NCBI GenBank assembly: GCA_963825445.1
Contig: CAWGTM010000007.1
Location: 186,001-250,000 of the forward strand
DNA: 64,000 bases
Direction of reading: 5' to 3'
From: Actinophytocola sp963825445
Lineage (GTDB): Bacteria; Actinomycetota; Actinomycetes; Mycobacteriales; Pseudonocardiaceae
How positions within the stretch are numbered: the first letter of the stretch is position 1; each line of letters opens with the position of its first letter. Shown here piece by piece: positions 51,970 through 60,996 of this stretch. Position numbers and translations under genes: made by a program. Below the pieces are notes generated by a model. The model did no database searches. It worked only from the letters and a program-made list of their open reading frames with translations, and was not told the DNA's origin.

Positions 51970-53217
51970 TCAGCCGAGCAGTCCGTTGACCGCCGCCTGG
52001 GCGTCGGTCAACGCCTGCGCGACGGGCTTGCGGCCGGCGGCGGCCTCGGTCAGTTCCTTGGTCACCGCGTCCTGCATCTCCTGCTGGCGCTCGATCACCG
52101 GCGGCAGCACGGTCGCCTCGAGCGCGTCGAACACCGCCTGCCGGTTGGCCGGCTTCGGCTGCTCCAGGTAGGGCGCGAGCTTCGACTGGTCGCCCACCGG
52201 CGGCAGCTCCCACGAAGCGTCCAGCCGGGTGGTGGTCATGACGTCCGAAGAGGACATGAAGGTGACCCACTTCTGGGCGGCCTCGGTGTTCTTCGCGGCC
52301 GAGGACACCACCAGCCCGTTCACGAACATGGCGGACGCCTTCTCCGTGTCGCCCGGCTCCACCACCACGTCCCACTCGAACGGTGCCTCGGCCAGCGCGC
52401 CGAACATCCAGATGCCGCTGTGCCACATGGCGAGCTTGCCGTCGGCGAACAGCTTCGAGTCGAAGTCCGGGGTGCCGGCACCGTCGGCCTCGGTCGGCAT
52501 GGTGGTGCCGTTCTTCCCGATCAGCCAGTTCGCGGCCTTCAGGCCTTCCGGCGAGTCGAACATGGCGGACTTGCCGTCGGCCGACAGGAACTCGCCACCC
52601 GTCTGCGCGAGCGCCTTGTAGAACTCGTTGTAGGTCACCGGCTGGTAGTCGCCCCACACACCGGCCGCCTTGTCGGTGAGCCGTGCTGCGGCCGCCTGCT
52701 CGTCGGCCCAGGTCCAGTCGGCCGTGGGCAGCGCGACACCCTTCTGCTCGAACAACGTCTTGTTGTAGAACAGCACGACGTTGGAGAACGACTCCGGCAG
52801 GCCGTACTGCTTGCCGTCCGACGCGTAGGCGTCCACAAGCGACGCCTGGTAGGCCGACTTGTCCACTCCGGACAGTTCGGCCAGCGACCCGTTCTTCGCG
52901 TAGGTCACGAAGTTCTCGTAGTTCAGTTCGAACGTGTCGGGTGCGGTGCCCCCGGCGACGGCCGTCTGCAGCTTGGTGAAGTAGTCGGCGTACGGCACGG
53001 TCTCGACCTGCACGTCGATGTCGGAGTTGTCCTTCTCGAAGGCTGACACGATGGCGTCGAGGTTCTCCTCGTTTCCGTCGTTGGCCGAGAAGTTCATGTA
53101 GCGCACGACGGTCTTGCCGTCCTCGGCGGTGCCGGGGTTCGTTGCCGAGCCCTGGGCGCACGCCGAGAGCGCCAGCGCGAGCACGCCGGCAGCGGCGGCG
53201 GCGGTCCGGATTCTCAT
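51970..53217 (-). CDS. Sugar ABC transporter substrate-binding lipoprotein
   Basis: A 415-residue protein with a lipoprotein signal, MRIRTAAAAAGVLALALSAC, whose lipobox LSAC makes Cys19 the lipidated residue. Family 1 solute-binding features follow: VRYMNFSANDGNEENLDAIV, IDVQVETVPYADYFTKLQTA, VLFYNKTLFEQKGVALPTAD and GIWMFGALAEAPFEWDVVVE. Such proteins capture oligosaccharides outside the membrane for CUT1-type importers. It lies between the two permease genes and the GH15/GH31 genes, 10 bp from the permease stop. The likely ligand is the cyclic tetrasaccharide or a linear alpha-glucan fragment made by the secreted GH31 enzymes. Confidence 0.9.
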   Translation of the reverse strand: MRIRTAAAAAGVLALALSACAQGSATNPGTAEDGKTVVRYMNFSANDGNEENLDAIVSAFEKDNSDIDVQVETVPYADYFTKLQTAVAGGTAPDTFELNYENFVTYAKNGSLAELSGVDKSAYQASLVDAYASDGKQYGLPESFSNVVLFYNKTLFEQKGVALPTADWTWADEQAAAARLTDKAAGVWGDYQPVTYNEFYKALAQTGGEFLSADGKSAMFDSPEGLKAANWLIGKNGTTMPTEADGAGTPDFDSKLFADGKLAMWHSGIWMFGALAEAPFEWDVVVEPGDTEKASAMFVNGLVVSSAAKNTEAAQKWVTFMSSSDVMTTTRLDASWELPPVGDQSKLAPYLEQPKPANRQAVFDALEATVLPPVIERQQEMQDAVTKELTEAAAGRKPVAQALTDAQAAVNGLLG

Positions 53218-53227
53218 GGGGGTCCTT

Positions 53228-54196
53228 TCACTTGATGCCGGTATGCGCGATGCCGGCGATGATGTGGCGTTGGGCGAGGAGGTACACCACGGCGATGGGG
53301 ACCACGGACAGGACCGAGCCCGCCATGACCACGTCCCACTGGGTGGTGAACTGCCCTTGCAGGGTCGAGAGGCCGAGCGGCAGGGTCATGAACTCCGGTG
53401 AGCGGATCACGACCAGGGGCCACAGGAAACTGTTCCAACTGGACATGAACGCGAACACCCCGACGGTCGCGAGCGCCGGCCGGATCAGCGGGACGATCAC
53501 CGTGGCGAAGATCCGCAGGTGCCCGGCGCCGTCGATGGTGGCCGCCTCGTCCAGTTCGGACGGCACGCCCGCCACCGCCTGGCGCAGCAGGAACACCCCG
53601 AACGCCGACGCGATGCTCGGGGCGAGCAACGCGAAGTAGGTGTCCTGCAACTGCAGGGTCTTCATCTCGATGAACAGCGGGACCACCAGCACCTGCAACG
53701 GCACCATGAGCGTCGCGAGGTAGCCGGCGAACACGATGTTCTTGCCGGGGAACGACAACCGGGCGAACGCATACGCCGCCATGGCGCCGGTCACGAGCTG
53801 GAGTGAGGTCGCGGCGAGCGCGATGCCGAACGAGTTCAGCATGATCCGCCACATGGGAATGGCGTCGAGCAGCGTCCGGTAGGCGTCGAGTGTCGGGTCC
53901 TCGACGATCAGCGTGGGCCCGCCCGCGAGCGATCCCTCCGGGGTGATCGAGGTGATCACCGTCCACAGGAACGGGAACAGCATGATCGCGGCACCCACGA
54001 ACACCGCCAGGTACAGCCAGAACCTGGAGGTCGCGCGAACCGGGTCGGTGGATGGCCGTCGTGATCGAGGTGGTTCCTGGCGGTGCCGCGCGGGCTTCGG
54101 CGTACCGGGTCGTACCTCGATGCCTGCGCGGTGCCGCCAGGGGCCGCCTCGGCGCGGCGGGCGCCGCCAAGCCCTGTTCGCGCGATCTCTAGGCAT
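53228..54196 (-). CDS. Sugar ABC transporter permease (MalG-like)
   Basis: A 322-residue protein with six hydrophobic helices (for example FWLYLAVFVGAAIMLFPFLW and VVMAGSVLSVVPIAVVYLLA). The EAA loop, VPSELDEAATIDGAGHLRIF then PLIRPAL, marks the site for the ATPase. The first 60 residues are very rich in Arg and Pro (RAWRRPPRRGGPWRHRAG), unusual for this family; the true start may lie further in, but no good alternative ATG or GTG is seen. Its first codons overlap the upstream permease gene by 8 bp. It forms the heterodimeric channel with the next protein. Confidence 0.88.
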   Translation of the reverse strand: MPRDRANRAWRRPPRRGGPWRHRAGIEVRPGTPKPARHRQEPPRSRRPSTDPVRATSRFWLYLAVFVGAAIMLFPFLWTVITSITPEGSLAGGPTLIVEDPTLDAYRTLLDAIPMWRIMLNSFGIALAATSLQLVTGAMAAYAFARLSFPGKNIVFAGYLATLMVPLQVLVVPLFIEMKTLQLQDTYFALLAPSIASAFGVFLLRQAVAGVPSELDEAATIDGAGHLRIFATVIVPLIRPALATVGVFAFMSSWNSFLWPLVVIRSPEFMTLPLGLSTLQGQFTTQWDVVMAGSVLSVVPIAVVYLLAQRHIIAGIAHTGIK

Positions 54197-55130
54197 AGTG
54201 CACCCACCGGCGTTGGCCCCGGATCTGGACGATCGTGATCACCAGGATGACCGCGAACAGCAGCCACGACAGGGCGGACGCCTCACCGGCCCGGCCGTAG
54301 CGGAACGTGAGGTCGTAGATCTGGCCGACCACCACCTGACTCGCACCGCCCGGACCGCCGCCGGTCATCACGTAGACCTGGTCGAACACCTGGAACCCGT
54401 TGATCAGCGAGATGACCACCACGAAGAACGTGGACGGCGTGAGCAGCGGGAGTGTGACGCGCCAGAACCGTTGCCACGTCGAGGCTCCGTCGAGGCTGGC
54501 CGCCTCGTACAGGTCGCGTGGGATGGCCTGGAGCCCGGCCAGCAGGATGACCATGACGAACCCGAGGTCCTTCCACGCCGACGCGAGGATCACGGAGAAC
54601 AGCGCCCAGCCGGGGTCGGTCCACCAACCGGGCTGGCCGAGGCCGACCGCGCCGAGGATCTGGTTGACCAGCCCGTTCGCCGGGTTGAGCAGCCACTTCC
54701 AGACGAGCGCCACGACCACCCAGCTGGTGACCACCGGCAGGAAGTACGTGGCCCGCAGAAACGCTCGACCGTGAAGCTTCCGGTTGAGCGCGAGCGCGAG
54801 GCCCAACCCTCCGATGTAGACGAGCGGGAGATACCCGACCACGTACAGGAGCGTGTGGACGAACACCGTGCCGGTCTGTGGGTCGCTCAGGAGGTTCACG
54901 TAGTTGGACAGGCCCACCCACCGCATGGGCGAGATCAGGTTCCACTCGTGCAGGCTCACCCAGATCGAGGAGATCATCGGCACGAACGTGAACATGACCA
55001 GCGGGATCGCGCTGGGCAGCAGGAAGAACAGCACCCAGCCGTAGTGCTTCCACGACCGGCGCTGCCGGCGGCGGCGAGCGGGGGTGCGGGCCACCGGCAC
55101 CACGGGAGCCGGCCGGACGTCGACGGTCAT
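54189..55130 (-). CDS. Sugar ABC transporter permease (MalF-like)
   Basis: A 313-residue protein starting MTVDVRPAPVVPVARTPARR (ATG 55130, overlapping the ROK stop as ATGA). Six hydrophobic helices are visible (WVLFFLLPSAIPLVMFTFVP and SWLLFAVILVITIVQIRG among them). The EAA loop is AIPRDLYEAASLDGASTWQR followed by VTLPLLTPSTFF. TGGGPGGASQVVVGQIYDLT is typical of CUT1 permeases. No ATPase gene is present in the locus; actinomycetes often power such importers with a shared MsiK-type ATPase encoded elsewhere. Confidence 0.9.
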   Translation of the reverse strand: MTVDVRPAPVVPVARTPARRRRQRRSWKHYGWVLFFLLPSAIPLVMFTFVPMISSIWVSLHEWNLISPMRWVGLSNYVNLLSDPQTGTVFVHTLLYVVGYLPLVYIGGLGLALALNRKLHGRAFLRATYFLPVVTSWVVVALVWKWLLNPANGLVNQILGAVGLGQPGWWTDPGWALFSVILASAWKDLGFVMVILLAGLQAIPRDLYEAASLDGASTWQRFWRVTLPLLTPSTFFVVVISLINGFQVFDQVYVMTGGGPGGASQVVVGQIYDLTFRYGRAGEASALSWLLFAVILVITIVQIRGQRRWVHYA

Positions 55131-56308
55131 CGCGCCCCCATGCGGTCGCGGACCATGCGGCCCTGTTCGCCGCCCGTGCCGGCCGAGTCGAACGGCGACG
55201 CCAGCACGAGCGACGCCGCTCCCCTGGCCCACTGGTCCTCGGTCCACGGCTCGATCACCACCGGCAGGTCGCGGCGGGCGGGCAGCAGGCAGTCCCGCAG
55301 CGCGGGTTCGAACCCCGGCTGCCAGAACTCCCACGCGTCGACGCCCTCACCCATGAGCACCACCACCTCCGGGTCGAGCGTGTGCACGATCCCCGCGAGC
55401 GCGCGGCCGAGCAGCCGCCCGGCCTCCGCGTACACCGCCCGCGCCGCCGGATCGCCGTCGCGGGCGGCCTTCGGCAGCGTCGACAGCCGCCCCTTCGGGC
55501 CGACCACCCCCCGCGAGCGGGCCGCCCGCAGCAGCCCGGCCGAGCCGATGTGCGCCTCCAGACAGCCGACCGTCCCGCAGCCACAGCGCGGCCCGTCCTC
55601 GGTGATCGGCGTGTGCCCGATCTCGCCGGCACCACCGGCGGCGCCCCGGTAGATGGCGCCGTCGATCACGATGCCGCAGCCCACCCCGCGCCCGATGGTC
55701 ACCACCAGGTACGACGAGTGCTCGCGACCCACGCCGTACAGCCGTTCCGCGGCCGCCAGGGTGTTCACGTCGTTGTCCACCAGCACGGGGACGCCCAGCC
55801 GGTCACGCAAGGCCTGCCCCAGCTTCACGTCCCGCCAGCCGAGCGTCGGCGCGTCGACCACACCGGACGCCTGCGCGTCCACCGAACCGGGCACGCCGAC
55901 CCCGACGCCGAGCACCGAGCCGTCGAGCGCGGTCGCCAGGATCTCGCCGACCGCGTCGGGGTCCTTCGGGTCGAACGGGTGCACGGTCGAGGTGCGGACC
56001 GTGCCGTCCAGTTCCACGGTCACCAGCGCCACGTGGTCGGCCGTCACCTTCGCGCCGAGCGCCGCGCCGGACCGTTCGACCAGGCCGAGCAGCCGCGCCG
56101 GTCGCCCGCCCCGCGACGGGACCGACTCCAGTTCTTCCACCAGCCCGCGCGCCAGCAGATCCTTGATCACCTGGGTGACGGTGGCCGGGGACAGACCGAG
56201 TGAGCGCGCGATCGCCACGCGTGACGTGGGCCCCTGGGTGCCGAGCAACCCCAGGATCCCACTCGGCACGAGGTCGCCGCGCGGGATCGGACCGGACACA
56301 CTCACCAC
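55127..56308 (-). CDS. ROK-family transcriptional repressor of the sugar operon
   Basis: A 393-residue protein starting MVSVSGPIPRGDLVPSGILG. A winged helix-turn-helix lies at about 20-80 (TSRVAIARSLGLSPATVTQV, IKDLLARGLVEELESV, SRGGRPARLLGL). The ROK sugar-binding domain follows: VGVGVPGSVDAQASGVVDAP, PVLVDNDVNTLAAAERLYG, GRGVGCGIVIDGAIYRGAAG, GAGEIGHTPI, and the zinc motif CGCGTVGCLEAH. It is the first gene of the minus-strand import and hydrolysis operon, and a 38-bp dyad begins 8 bp upstream of its start, so autorepression relieved by a sugar is likely. A second ROK gene is divergent from it. Confidence 0.9.
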   Translation of the reverse strand: MVSVSGPIPRGDLVPSGILGLLGTQGPTSRVAIARSLGLSPATVTQVIKDLLARGLVEELESVPSRGGRPARLLGLVERSGAALGAKVTADHVALVTVELDGTVRTSTVHPFDPKDPDAVGEILATALDGSVLGVGVGVPGSVDAQASGVVDAPTLGWRDVKLGQALRDRLGVPVLVDNDVNTLAAAERLYGVGREHSSYLVVTIGRGVGCGIVIDGAIYRGAAGGAGEIGHTPITEDGPRCGCGTVGCLEAHIGSAGLLRAARSRGVVGPKGRLSTLPKAARDGDPAARAVYAEAGRLLGRALAGIVHTLDPEVVVLMGEGVDAWEFWQPGFEPALRDCLLPARRDLPVVIEPWTEDQWARGAASLVLASPFDSAGTGGEQGRMVRDRMGAR

Positions 56309-56315
56309 TGAGCCA

Positions 56316-56353
56316 CCCTTACTTCAGCACTAAAATTAGTGGCAAAGTAAGGG
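56316..56353. promoter_or_regulatory. 38-bp double dyad, probable ROK operator
   Basis: Outer arms CCCTTACTT (56316-56324) and AAGTAAGGG (56345-56353) and inner arms CACTAA (56328-56333) and TTAGTG (56336-56341) share one symmetry axis between 56334 and 56335. All 15 arm pairs match; only the 3-nt spacers and the central AA differ. It lies 8 bp upstream of the minus-strand ROK start, where a bound repressor would block the promoter. TTAG/CTAA half-sites are typical of ROK regulators such as XylR and NagC. Confidence 0.78.
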
Positions 56354-56442
56354 GTGCGCGGCCGGGTGTCAAGCACCGCCGTTCGGCTGATTGACCGGTT
56401 CGAAACGTCCGGTTACCGTCGGAGCCGTACTTCCTTCGGTGA

Positions 56443-56453
56443 CCTTAGTAAGG
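56443..56453. promoter_or_regulatory. 11-bp palindrome before the plus-strand ROK gene
   Basis: CCTTA and TAAGG flank a central G, 7 bp upstream of the ATG at 56461. It repeats the CCTTA/TAAGG element of the outer arms of the 38-bp dyad at the opposite promoter. The downstream half AAGGGTGG may also act as the ribosome-binding site, so a bound repressor would cover it. Confidence 0.5.
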
Positions 56454-56460
56454 GTGGCCC

Positions 56461-57660
56461 ATGCAGCCGATGCGTGCCGGGAGCAAGGCGCTGATCCGCG
56501 AGATCAACGCCGCGCTCGTGCTGGGTGAGCTGCGGGCCGAGCCCCTCCGGTCCCGCACCGACCTGGCGAAACGCACGGGGCTGAGCCTGCCGACCGTCTC
56601 CGAGATCGTGGCCGAACTGCTGGCCGCGGGGATCGTCGAGGAGCGGGCGACCGGCCGGTCGGGTGGCGGCCGGCGACCGGTGCTGCTCGCGATCAAGCCC
56701 GACGCCGGGCACGTGGTCGGCATCAAGCTCACCGAGACCCACGTGATCGCCGTGCTCACCGACCTGGCGGCCACGATCGTCGAGCGCCGGGTGACCACGG
56801 TGGACCGGACGACCGTCGAGGTGGTGGTCACGGCCGTGGTCGACGCGGTCGAGCACCTGCGGCGCGAGGCAGGTCACGTGTACGGGGTGGGCATCGGCAT
56901 GGCCGGCGTGATCGACCGGGCGAGCGGGCTGGTCCGGCACGCCACCTACTCCGACTGGCACGACGTCGACCTCGCCGGGCTGGTCGAGTCGCGGGTGGGA
57001 CTGCCGGTGGTGGTCGACAACGACGTGAACACGTTGGTGGCCAACGAGAAGTGGTTCGGCGCCGGGCGCGGGGTCGACGACGTCCTGGTGGTCAGCATCG
57101 GTCGCGGTGTGGGTCTCGGGCTCGTGCTCGACGGCCGCCTCTACCGCGGCGCCGCGGGTGGCGCCGGCGAGTTCGGGCACACGAAGGTGGCCGACGGCCC
57201 GGACTGCGCCTGCGGTGGCCGCGGCTGCCTCGAAGCTCTGATCGGCGAGCCGGCGCTGCGGGCCAACGCCTCGGCCGTGCTCGGCCGGACGGTCGGCCTC
57301 GACGAGGCGGCCGACCTGGCGAGGGCCGGCAACCCGGCCATGCGCGCGGTCTTCACCACGGCCGGCCGGCTGCTCGGCACGGCCGTGGGCAACCTGGTGA
57401 ACCTTCTCAACCCGAAGCTGGTCGTGCTGGCCGGCGAGGGCACACGGGTCAGCGACCTGTTCCGGGCGGACTTCGACTCGGCACTGTCGCTGGCGGTGTT
57501 CGACGGGCTTCAGCGTGAGCTGGAGATCGTGGTGGACACGTGGGACGACGAGGCCTGGGCGCAGGGCGCCGCCGGTCTCTTCCTCGGTGAACTGTTCCAG
57601 CCGAACCTCCGGCCCGACGAGGCCGGTCGGCCGTCGCTCACGGCCCGCTCGGCGAGCTGA
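56461..57660 (+). CDS. Second ROK-family repressor, upstream of the secreted GH31 genes
   Basis: A 399-residue protein starting MQPMRAGSKALIREINAALV. A winged helix-turn-helix lies at about 10-75 (EPLRSRTDLAKRTGLSLPTV, SEIVAELLAAGIVEERATG, GGGRRPVLLAI). The ROK domain has VGIGMAGVIDRASGLVRHAT, PVVVDNDVNTLVANEKWFG, GRGVGLGLVLDGRLYRGAAG, GAGEFGHTKV and the zinc motif CACGGRGCLEAL. It is divergent from the other ROK gene and reads towards the two secreted GH31 genes, with 30 bp to the next start. The two repressors may divide the work: one for synthesis outside the cell, one for import and hydrolysis. Confidence 0.9.
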   Translation: MQPMRAGSKALIREINAALVLGELRAEPLRSRTDLAKRTGLSLPTVSEIVAELLAAGIVEERATGRSGGGRRPVLLAIKPDAGHVVGIKLTETHVIAVLTDLAATIVERRVTTVDRTTVEVVVTAVVDAVEHLRREAGHVYGVGIGMAGVIDRASGLVRHATYSDWHDVDLAGLVESRVGLPVVVDNDVNTLVANEKWFGAGRGVDDVLVVSIGRGVGLGLVLDGRLYRGAAGGAGEFGHTKVADGPDCACGGRGCLEALIGEPALRANASAVLGRTVGLDEAADLARAGNPAMRAVFTTAGRLLGTAVGNLVNLLNPKLVVLAGEGTRVSDLFRADFDSALSLAVFDGLQRELEIVVDTWDDEAWAQGAAGLFLGELFQPNLRPDEAGRPSLTARSAS

Positions 57661-57690
57661 ACCCCGGCCGCGCCGGGAGAAACACAGGGT

Positions 57691-60600
57691 GTGATGGTCC
57701 ACTTCAGACGGGCGCGCTCCGGGCTCCTGCTCGCGGCGGCCGTGTTGCTCCTCCAGTTCCTCACGGTCCCCTCGGCGTCGGCCGGCACCCTGAACGGCGT
57801 CTTCCATTCGCCGTACGGGTTCGACGAGCTGTACGGCACCCAGCCCACCGAGCGCGCACCCCGCGACCCGATGGCCGGGCAGAACGTCACGCTGAGGACC
57901 ACCACCTGGCCGGTCTCCCCCGGTCAGACCGTGTGGATCACCTGGACGAAGAACGGTGTCGCGCAGACCCCCACCGGCGCCGCGTTCGACCACAACAGCG
58001 GCAACAACACGTACTGGTCGCTGAACCTGGGCAGCTTCGCCCGCGGTGATCAGATCAGCTACACGGTGCGCGCCAATGTGGACGGTGCGGGTGAGCGGAC
58101 CACCGGCCCGTTCGCCTTCGCCGTCACGTCGTGGAGCGGCCCGTCGAACGTCACGGGCTTCGTGAACAACGGCACGTCCGTGGACGTGACCACCGGCGAC
58201 ACGGCCGGCAGCTTCACCCCGAAGATCCGCTTCGCGTTCCCCGCGACCGACCGGTTCCGCACCCAGATCGCGCCGGCCGGCAGCGGCCTGAACGTCACGG
58301 GCTCGTCGTCGTACACGGTGTCCGACAGCGGCTCGACGCTGACGATCGCCACCACCGGCCTGCAGGTGAAGATCCAGAAGAACCCGTACCGGGTGGCGGT
58401 GTACAAAGCCGACGGGACCACGCTGATCGCGCGGCAGTACGACCCGGCGTCGTTCCGCAACGTCGGCTGGGCGAGCGACGGCGCCACCACGGTCACCAAG
58501 ATCGAGGATCACTGGTACTCCCCCACCGGTGAGCGCTTCGAGGGCTTCGGCGAGCGCTACGACCACCTCGACCAGCGCGGCAAGGACGTGCACAACTACG
58601 TCTACAACCAGTACCAGGACCAGGGCGCCAACCACCGCACCTACCTGTCGGTCCCGTTCTTCACGAACTCCGCCGGCTACGGCGTGTACCTGCCGAGCAC
58701 CCGGTACTCGATCTTCAACCTCGGCACGCACCTGTCGGACATGGCGGGGTTCACGGTGGACACGTCCGGCGCGCTCAACTCCACGGCCGACTACTACTTC
58801 TACACGGGCAGCCGCGCGGAGATCATCGACGACTACACGGCCACCACCGCGCGACCGGAGCTGCCGCCCAAGTGGGCGTTCGGCCTGTGGATGTCGGCCA
58901 ACGAGTGGAACACCCAGTCCGAGGTGATGGCCGAACTGGCGAACGTCACGTCGAACACCATCCCGCACTCGGCCATGGTGCTCGAGCAGTGGAGCGACGA
59001 GGCCACCTTCTACCTGTGGCACGGCGCGACCTACACCGCCAAGCCGGGCAATCAAGCACTGTCCTACTCGGACCTCACGTTCCCGCCGGGCTCGGCGTGG
59101 AGCGATCCGAAGGCCATGGTGACCGCCGCACACAACCAGAACATCAAGGTGGTGCTCTGGCAGATCCCCGTGCTGAAGCAGAACTTCGACGTCAACCCGC
59201 CGACCCCACCGCAGCAGCACGTGAACGACCGCGACTACGCGACCGCGCAGGGCTACGTGCTCGGCGACGGCGCCGGCGGTCCCTACCGTGTCCCGACCGG
59301 ACAGTGGTTCGGTGACAGCACGGTGCCGGACTTCACGAAGACGGCCGCCACGAACTGGTGGATGAGCAAGCGGAACTACCTGTTCGACGACGTGGGCATC
59401 GACGGGTTCAAGACCGACGGCAGCGAGGCGGTGTTCGGCCGCGGCGTGACGGCGGGTGACGGCCGCAAGGGCGACGAGCTGCACAACGCCTACCCGAACG
59501 CCTACACAGGCGTGTACGACACCTACATCGAGTCGAAGACCGGCGGGACGGGCGTGCAGTTCAGCCGCGCCGGCACGGCGGGCGCACAGGGCAACTCGAT
59601 CTTCTGGGCGGGTGACCAGGCCTCGACGTTCGGCGCGTTCCAGGAGGCCGTGCGGGCCGGGATCAGCGCCGGCCAGTCGGGCATCCCGTTCTGGTCCTGG
59701 GATCTCGCGGGCTTCACCGGTTCGTTCCCCAGCAGCGAGCTGTACCTGCGGTCCACGGCCATGTCCACGTTCTCGCCGGTCATGCAGTACCACTCGGAGA
59801 AGGCGAGCCCGTCGCCGTCGGAGGCGCGGACGCCGTGGAACGTGCAGGCCCGCACAGGTGACACGAGCGTGGTGCCGACGTTCCGCAAGTTCGCGAACGT
59901 CCGGATGAACCTGATCCCGTACGTGTACACCGAAGCGCGGAACGCCTCGACCACCGGGCTGCCGCTCATGCAGTCCATGGGCATCCAGTACGGCTCGGAC
60001 GCGACGGCCGCGGCACTGGACCAGCAGTACATGTTCGGCCGGCAGCTGCTGGTCGCGCCGATCACCACGCAGGGCGCGACGTCGAAGAACGTCTACCTGC
60101 CGGCCGGTGAGTGGTACGACTTCTGGAACGGCGGCCGCGCACAGGGCCCCGGCACGAAGTCCTATGTGGCCGGTACCGACTCGATTCCCGTATACGCCAA
60201 GGCGGGCGCGATCGTGCCGCTGAACCTGAACGCGAACTACGAGCTGGGCGGCACCATCGGCAACAGTGTGACCAGCTACCCGAACCTCGTGTTCCGCGTC
60301 TACCCGTCGGGCACGTCGAGCTACGACTACTTCGAGGACTCGGCCGGAGTCACCCGCACGATCACCTCCACCGAGTCGTTCGGCACGCACACCACGACCG
60401 TGAGCGTGCCCGCGCTGACCACCACGTCGACCGTCCAGGTGGCGTCCACGAAGCCGACTTCCGTGACCCGCAACGGAACCACGCTCACCCAGCAGGCGTC
60501 GGTCGCGGCGCTGACCGGGGTGGCCGAGGGCTGGTACTGGGATCCCGTGCGGCAGCTGACGTTCGTGAAGCTGCCGAGTGCGGGCGCGGCGCGGACGGTA

Positions 60601-60996
60601 GTGCTGAACGGTGTCGACAAGGCCTCCTACGAGGCGGAGTTCGGCACGAACGTCGGGGTGTCGGCCAACAACAACCACCCCGGCTACACGGGCACCGGCT
60701 TCGTGGACGGGTTCACGGCGGCCGGCGACTCGGTGACCGTCGACGTGAACGCCTCGGTCAGCGGGTCGCACAACCTGAAGTTCCGGTACGCCAACGGGTC
60801 CGGGGCATCGGCCACCAGGACGGTGTTCGTGGACGGGGTGTCGGTCGGCACGGTCACGCTGCCCGCCACCGCCAACTGGGACACGTGGGCCACAGCCGCA
60901 CTGTCCACTTCGCTCACCCCCGGCAAACACGCGATCCGGCTGTCCTACAGCACGGGTGCCATCAACCTCGACAACGTGACGGTGGCCCGCCCATGA
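57691..60996 (+). CDS. Secreted GH31 transglycosylase, cycloalternan-forming (3-alpha-isomaltosyltransferase)-like
   Basis: A 1,101-residue protein (GTG 57691; ATG 57694 equally possible) with signal peptide RRARSGLLLAAAVLLLQFLT ending SASA. The N-terminal beta domain about 35-150 (NGVFHSPYGFDELYGTQPTE; TTWPVSPGQTVWITWTKNGV) is characteristic of the cycloalternan enzymes. GH31 barrel: FGLWMSANEWNTQSEVM, nucleophile Asp576 in GIDGFKTDGSEAVFG, acid/base Asp642 in IFWAGDQAST, and WSWDLAGFTGSFPSSELYLR. The C-terminal domain from about 970 is a CBM35/CBM6-like sandwich (YEAEFGTNVGVSANN; AINLDNVTVARP). Its length and layout match the roughly 1,090-residue cycloalternan-forming enzymes of Bacillus and Listeria, which join two isomaltosyl units into a cyclic tetrasaccharide. 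Product specificity is inferred, not shown. Confidence 0.82.
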   Translation: MMVHFRRARSGLLLAAAVLLLQFLTVPSASAGTLNGVFHSPYGFDELYGTQPTERAPRDPMAGQNVTLRTTTWPVSPGQTVWITWTKNGVAQTPTGAAFDHNSGNNTYWSLNLGSFARGDQISYTVRANVDGAGERTTGPFAFAVTSWSGPSNVTGFVNNGTSVDVTTGDTAGSFTPKIRFAFPATDRFRTQIAPAGSGLNVTGSSSYTVSDSGSTLTIATTGLQVKIQKNPYRVAVYKADGTTLIARQYDPASFRNVGWASDGATTVTKIEDHWYSPTGERFEGFGERYDHLDQRGKDVHNYVYNQYQDQGANHRTYLSVPFFTNSAGYGVYLPSTRYSIFNLGTHLSDMAGFTVDTSGALNSTADYYFYTGSRAEIIDDYTATTARPELPPKWAFGLWMSANEWNTQSEVMAELANVTSNTIPHSAMVLEQWSDEATFYLWHGATYTAKPGNQALSYSDLTFPPGSAWSDPKAMVTAAHNQNIKVVLWQIPVLKQNFDVNPPTPPQQHVNDRDYATAQGYVLGDGAGGPYRVPTGQWFGDSTVPDFTKTAATNWWMSKRNYLFDDVGIDGFKTDGSEAVFGRGVTAGDGRKGDELHNAYPNAYTGVYDTYIESKTGGTGVQFSRAGTAGAQGNSIFWAGDQASTFGAFQEAVRAGISAGQSGIPFWSWDLAGFTGSFPSSELYLRSTAMSTFSPVMQYHSEKASPSPSEARTPWNVQARTGDTSVVPTFRKFANVRMNLIPYVYTEARNASTTGLPLMQSMGIQYGSDATAAALDQQYMFGRQLLVAPITTQGATSKNVYLPAGEWYDFWNGGRAQGPGTKSYVAGTDSIPVYAKAGAIVPLNLNANYELGGTIGNSVTSYPNLVFRVYPSGTSSYDYFEDSAGVTRTITSTESFGTHTTTVSVPALTTTSTVQVASTKPTSVTRNGTTLTQQASVAALTGVAEGWYWDPVRQLTFVKLPSAGAARTVVLNGVDKASYEAEFGTNVGVSANNNHPGYTGTGFVDGFTAAGDSVTVDVNASVSGSHNLKFRYANGSGASATRTVFVDGVSVGTVTLPATANWDTWATAALSTSLTPGKHAIRLSYSTGAINLDNVTVARP

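Noticed and set aside
57663..57677. CCCGGC/GCCGGG hairpin between the second ROK gene and the GH31 gene as a terminator
   Set aside because: A 6-bp stem with a 3-nt loop, no T-tract, immediately followed by the next gene on the same strand. Such hairpins are common by chance at this GC content.
56413..60930. A 1,505-codon minus-strand open frame across the second ROK gene and the secreted GH31
   Set aside because: The translation is Arg/His/Gly/Val-rich with no motifs, while the plus strand contains complete ROK and GH31 domains. It is a GC-bias artefact.
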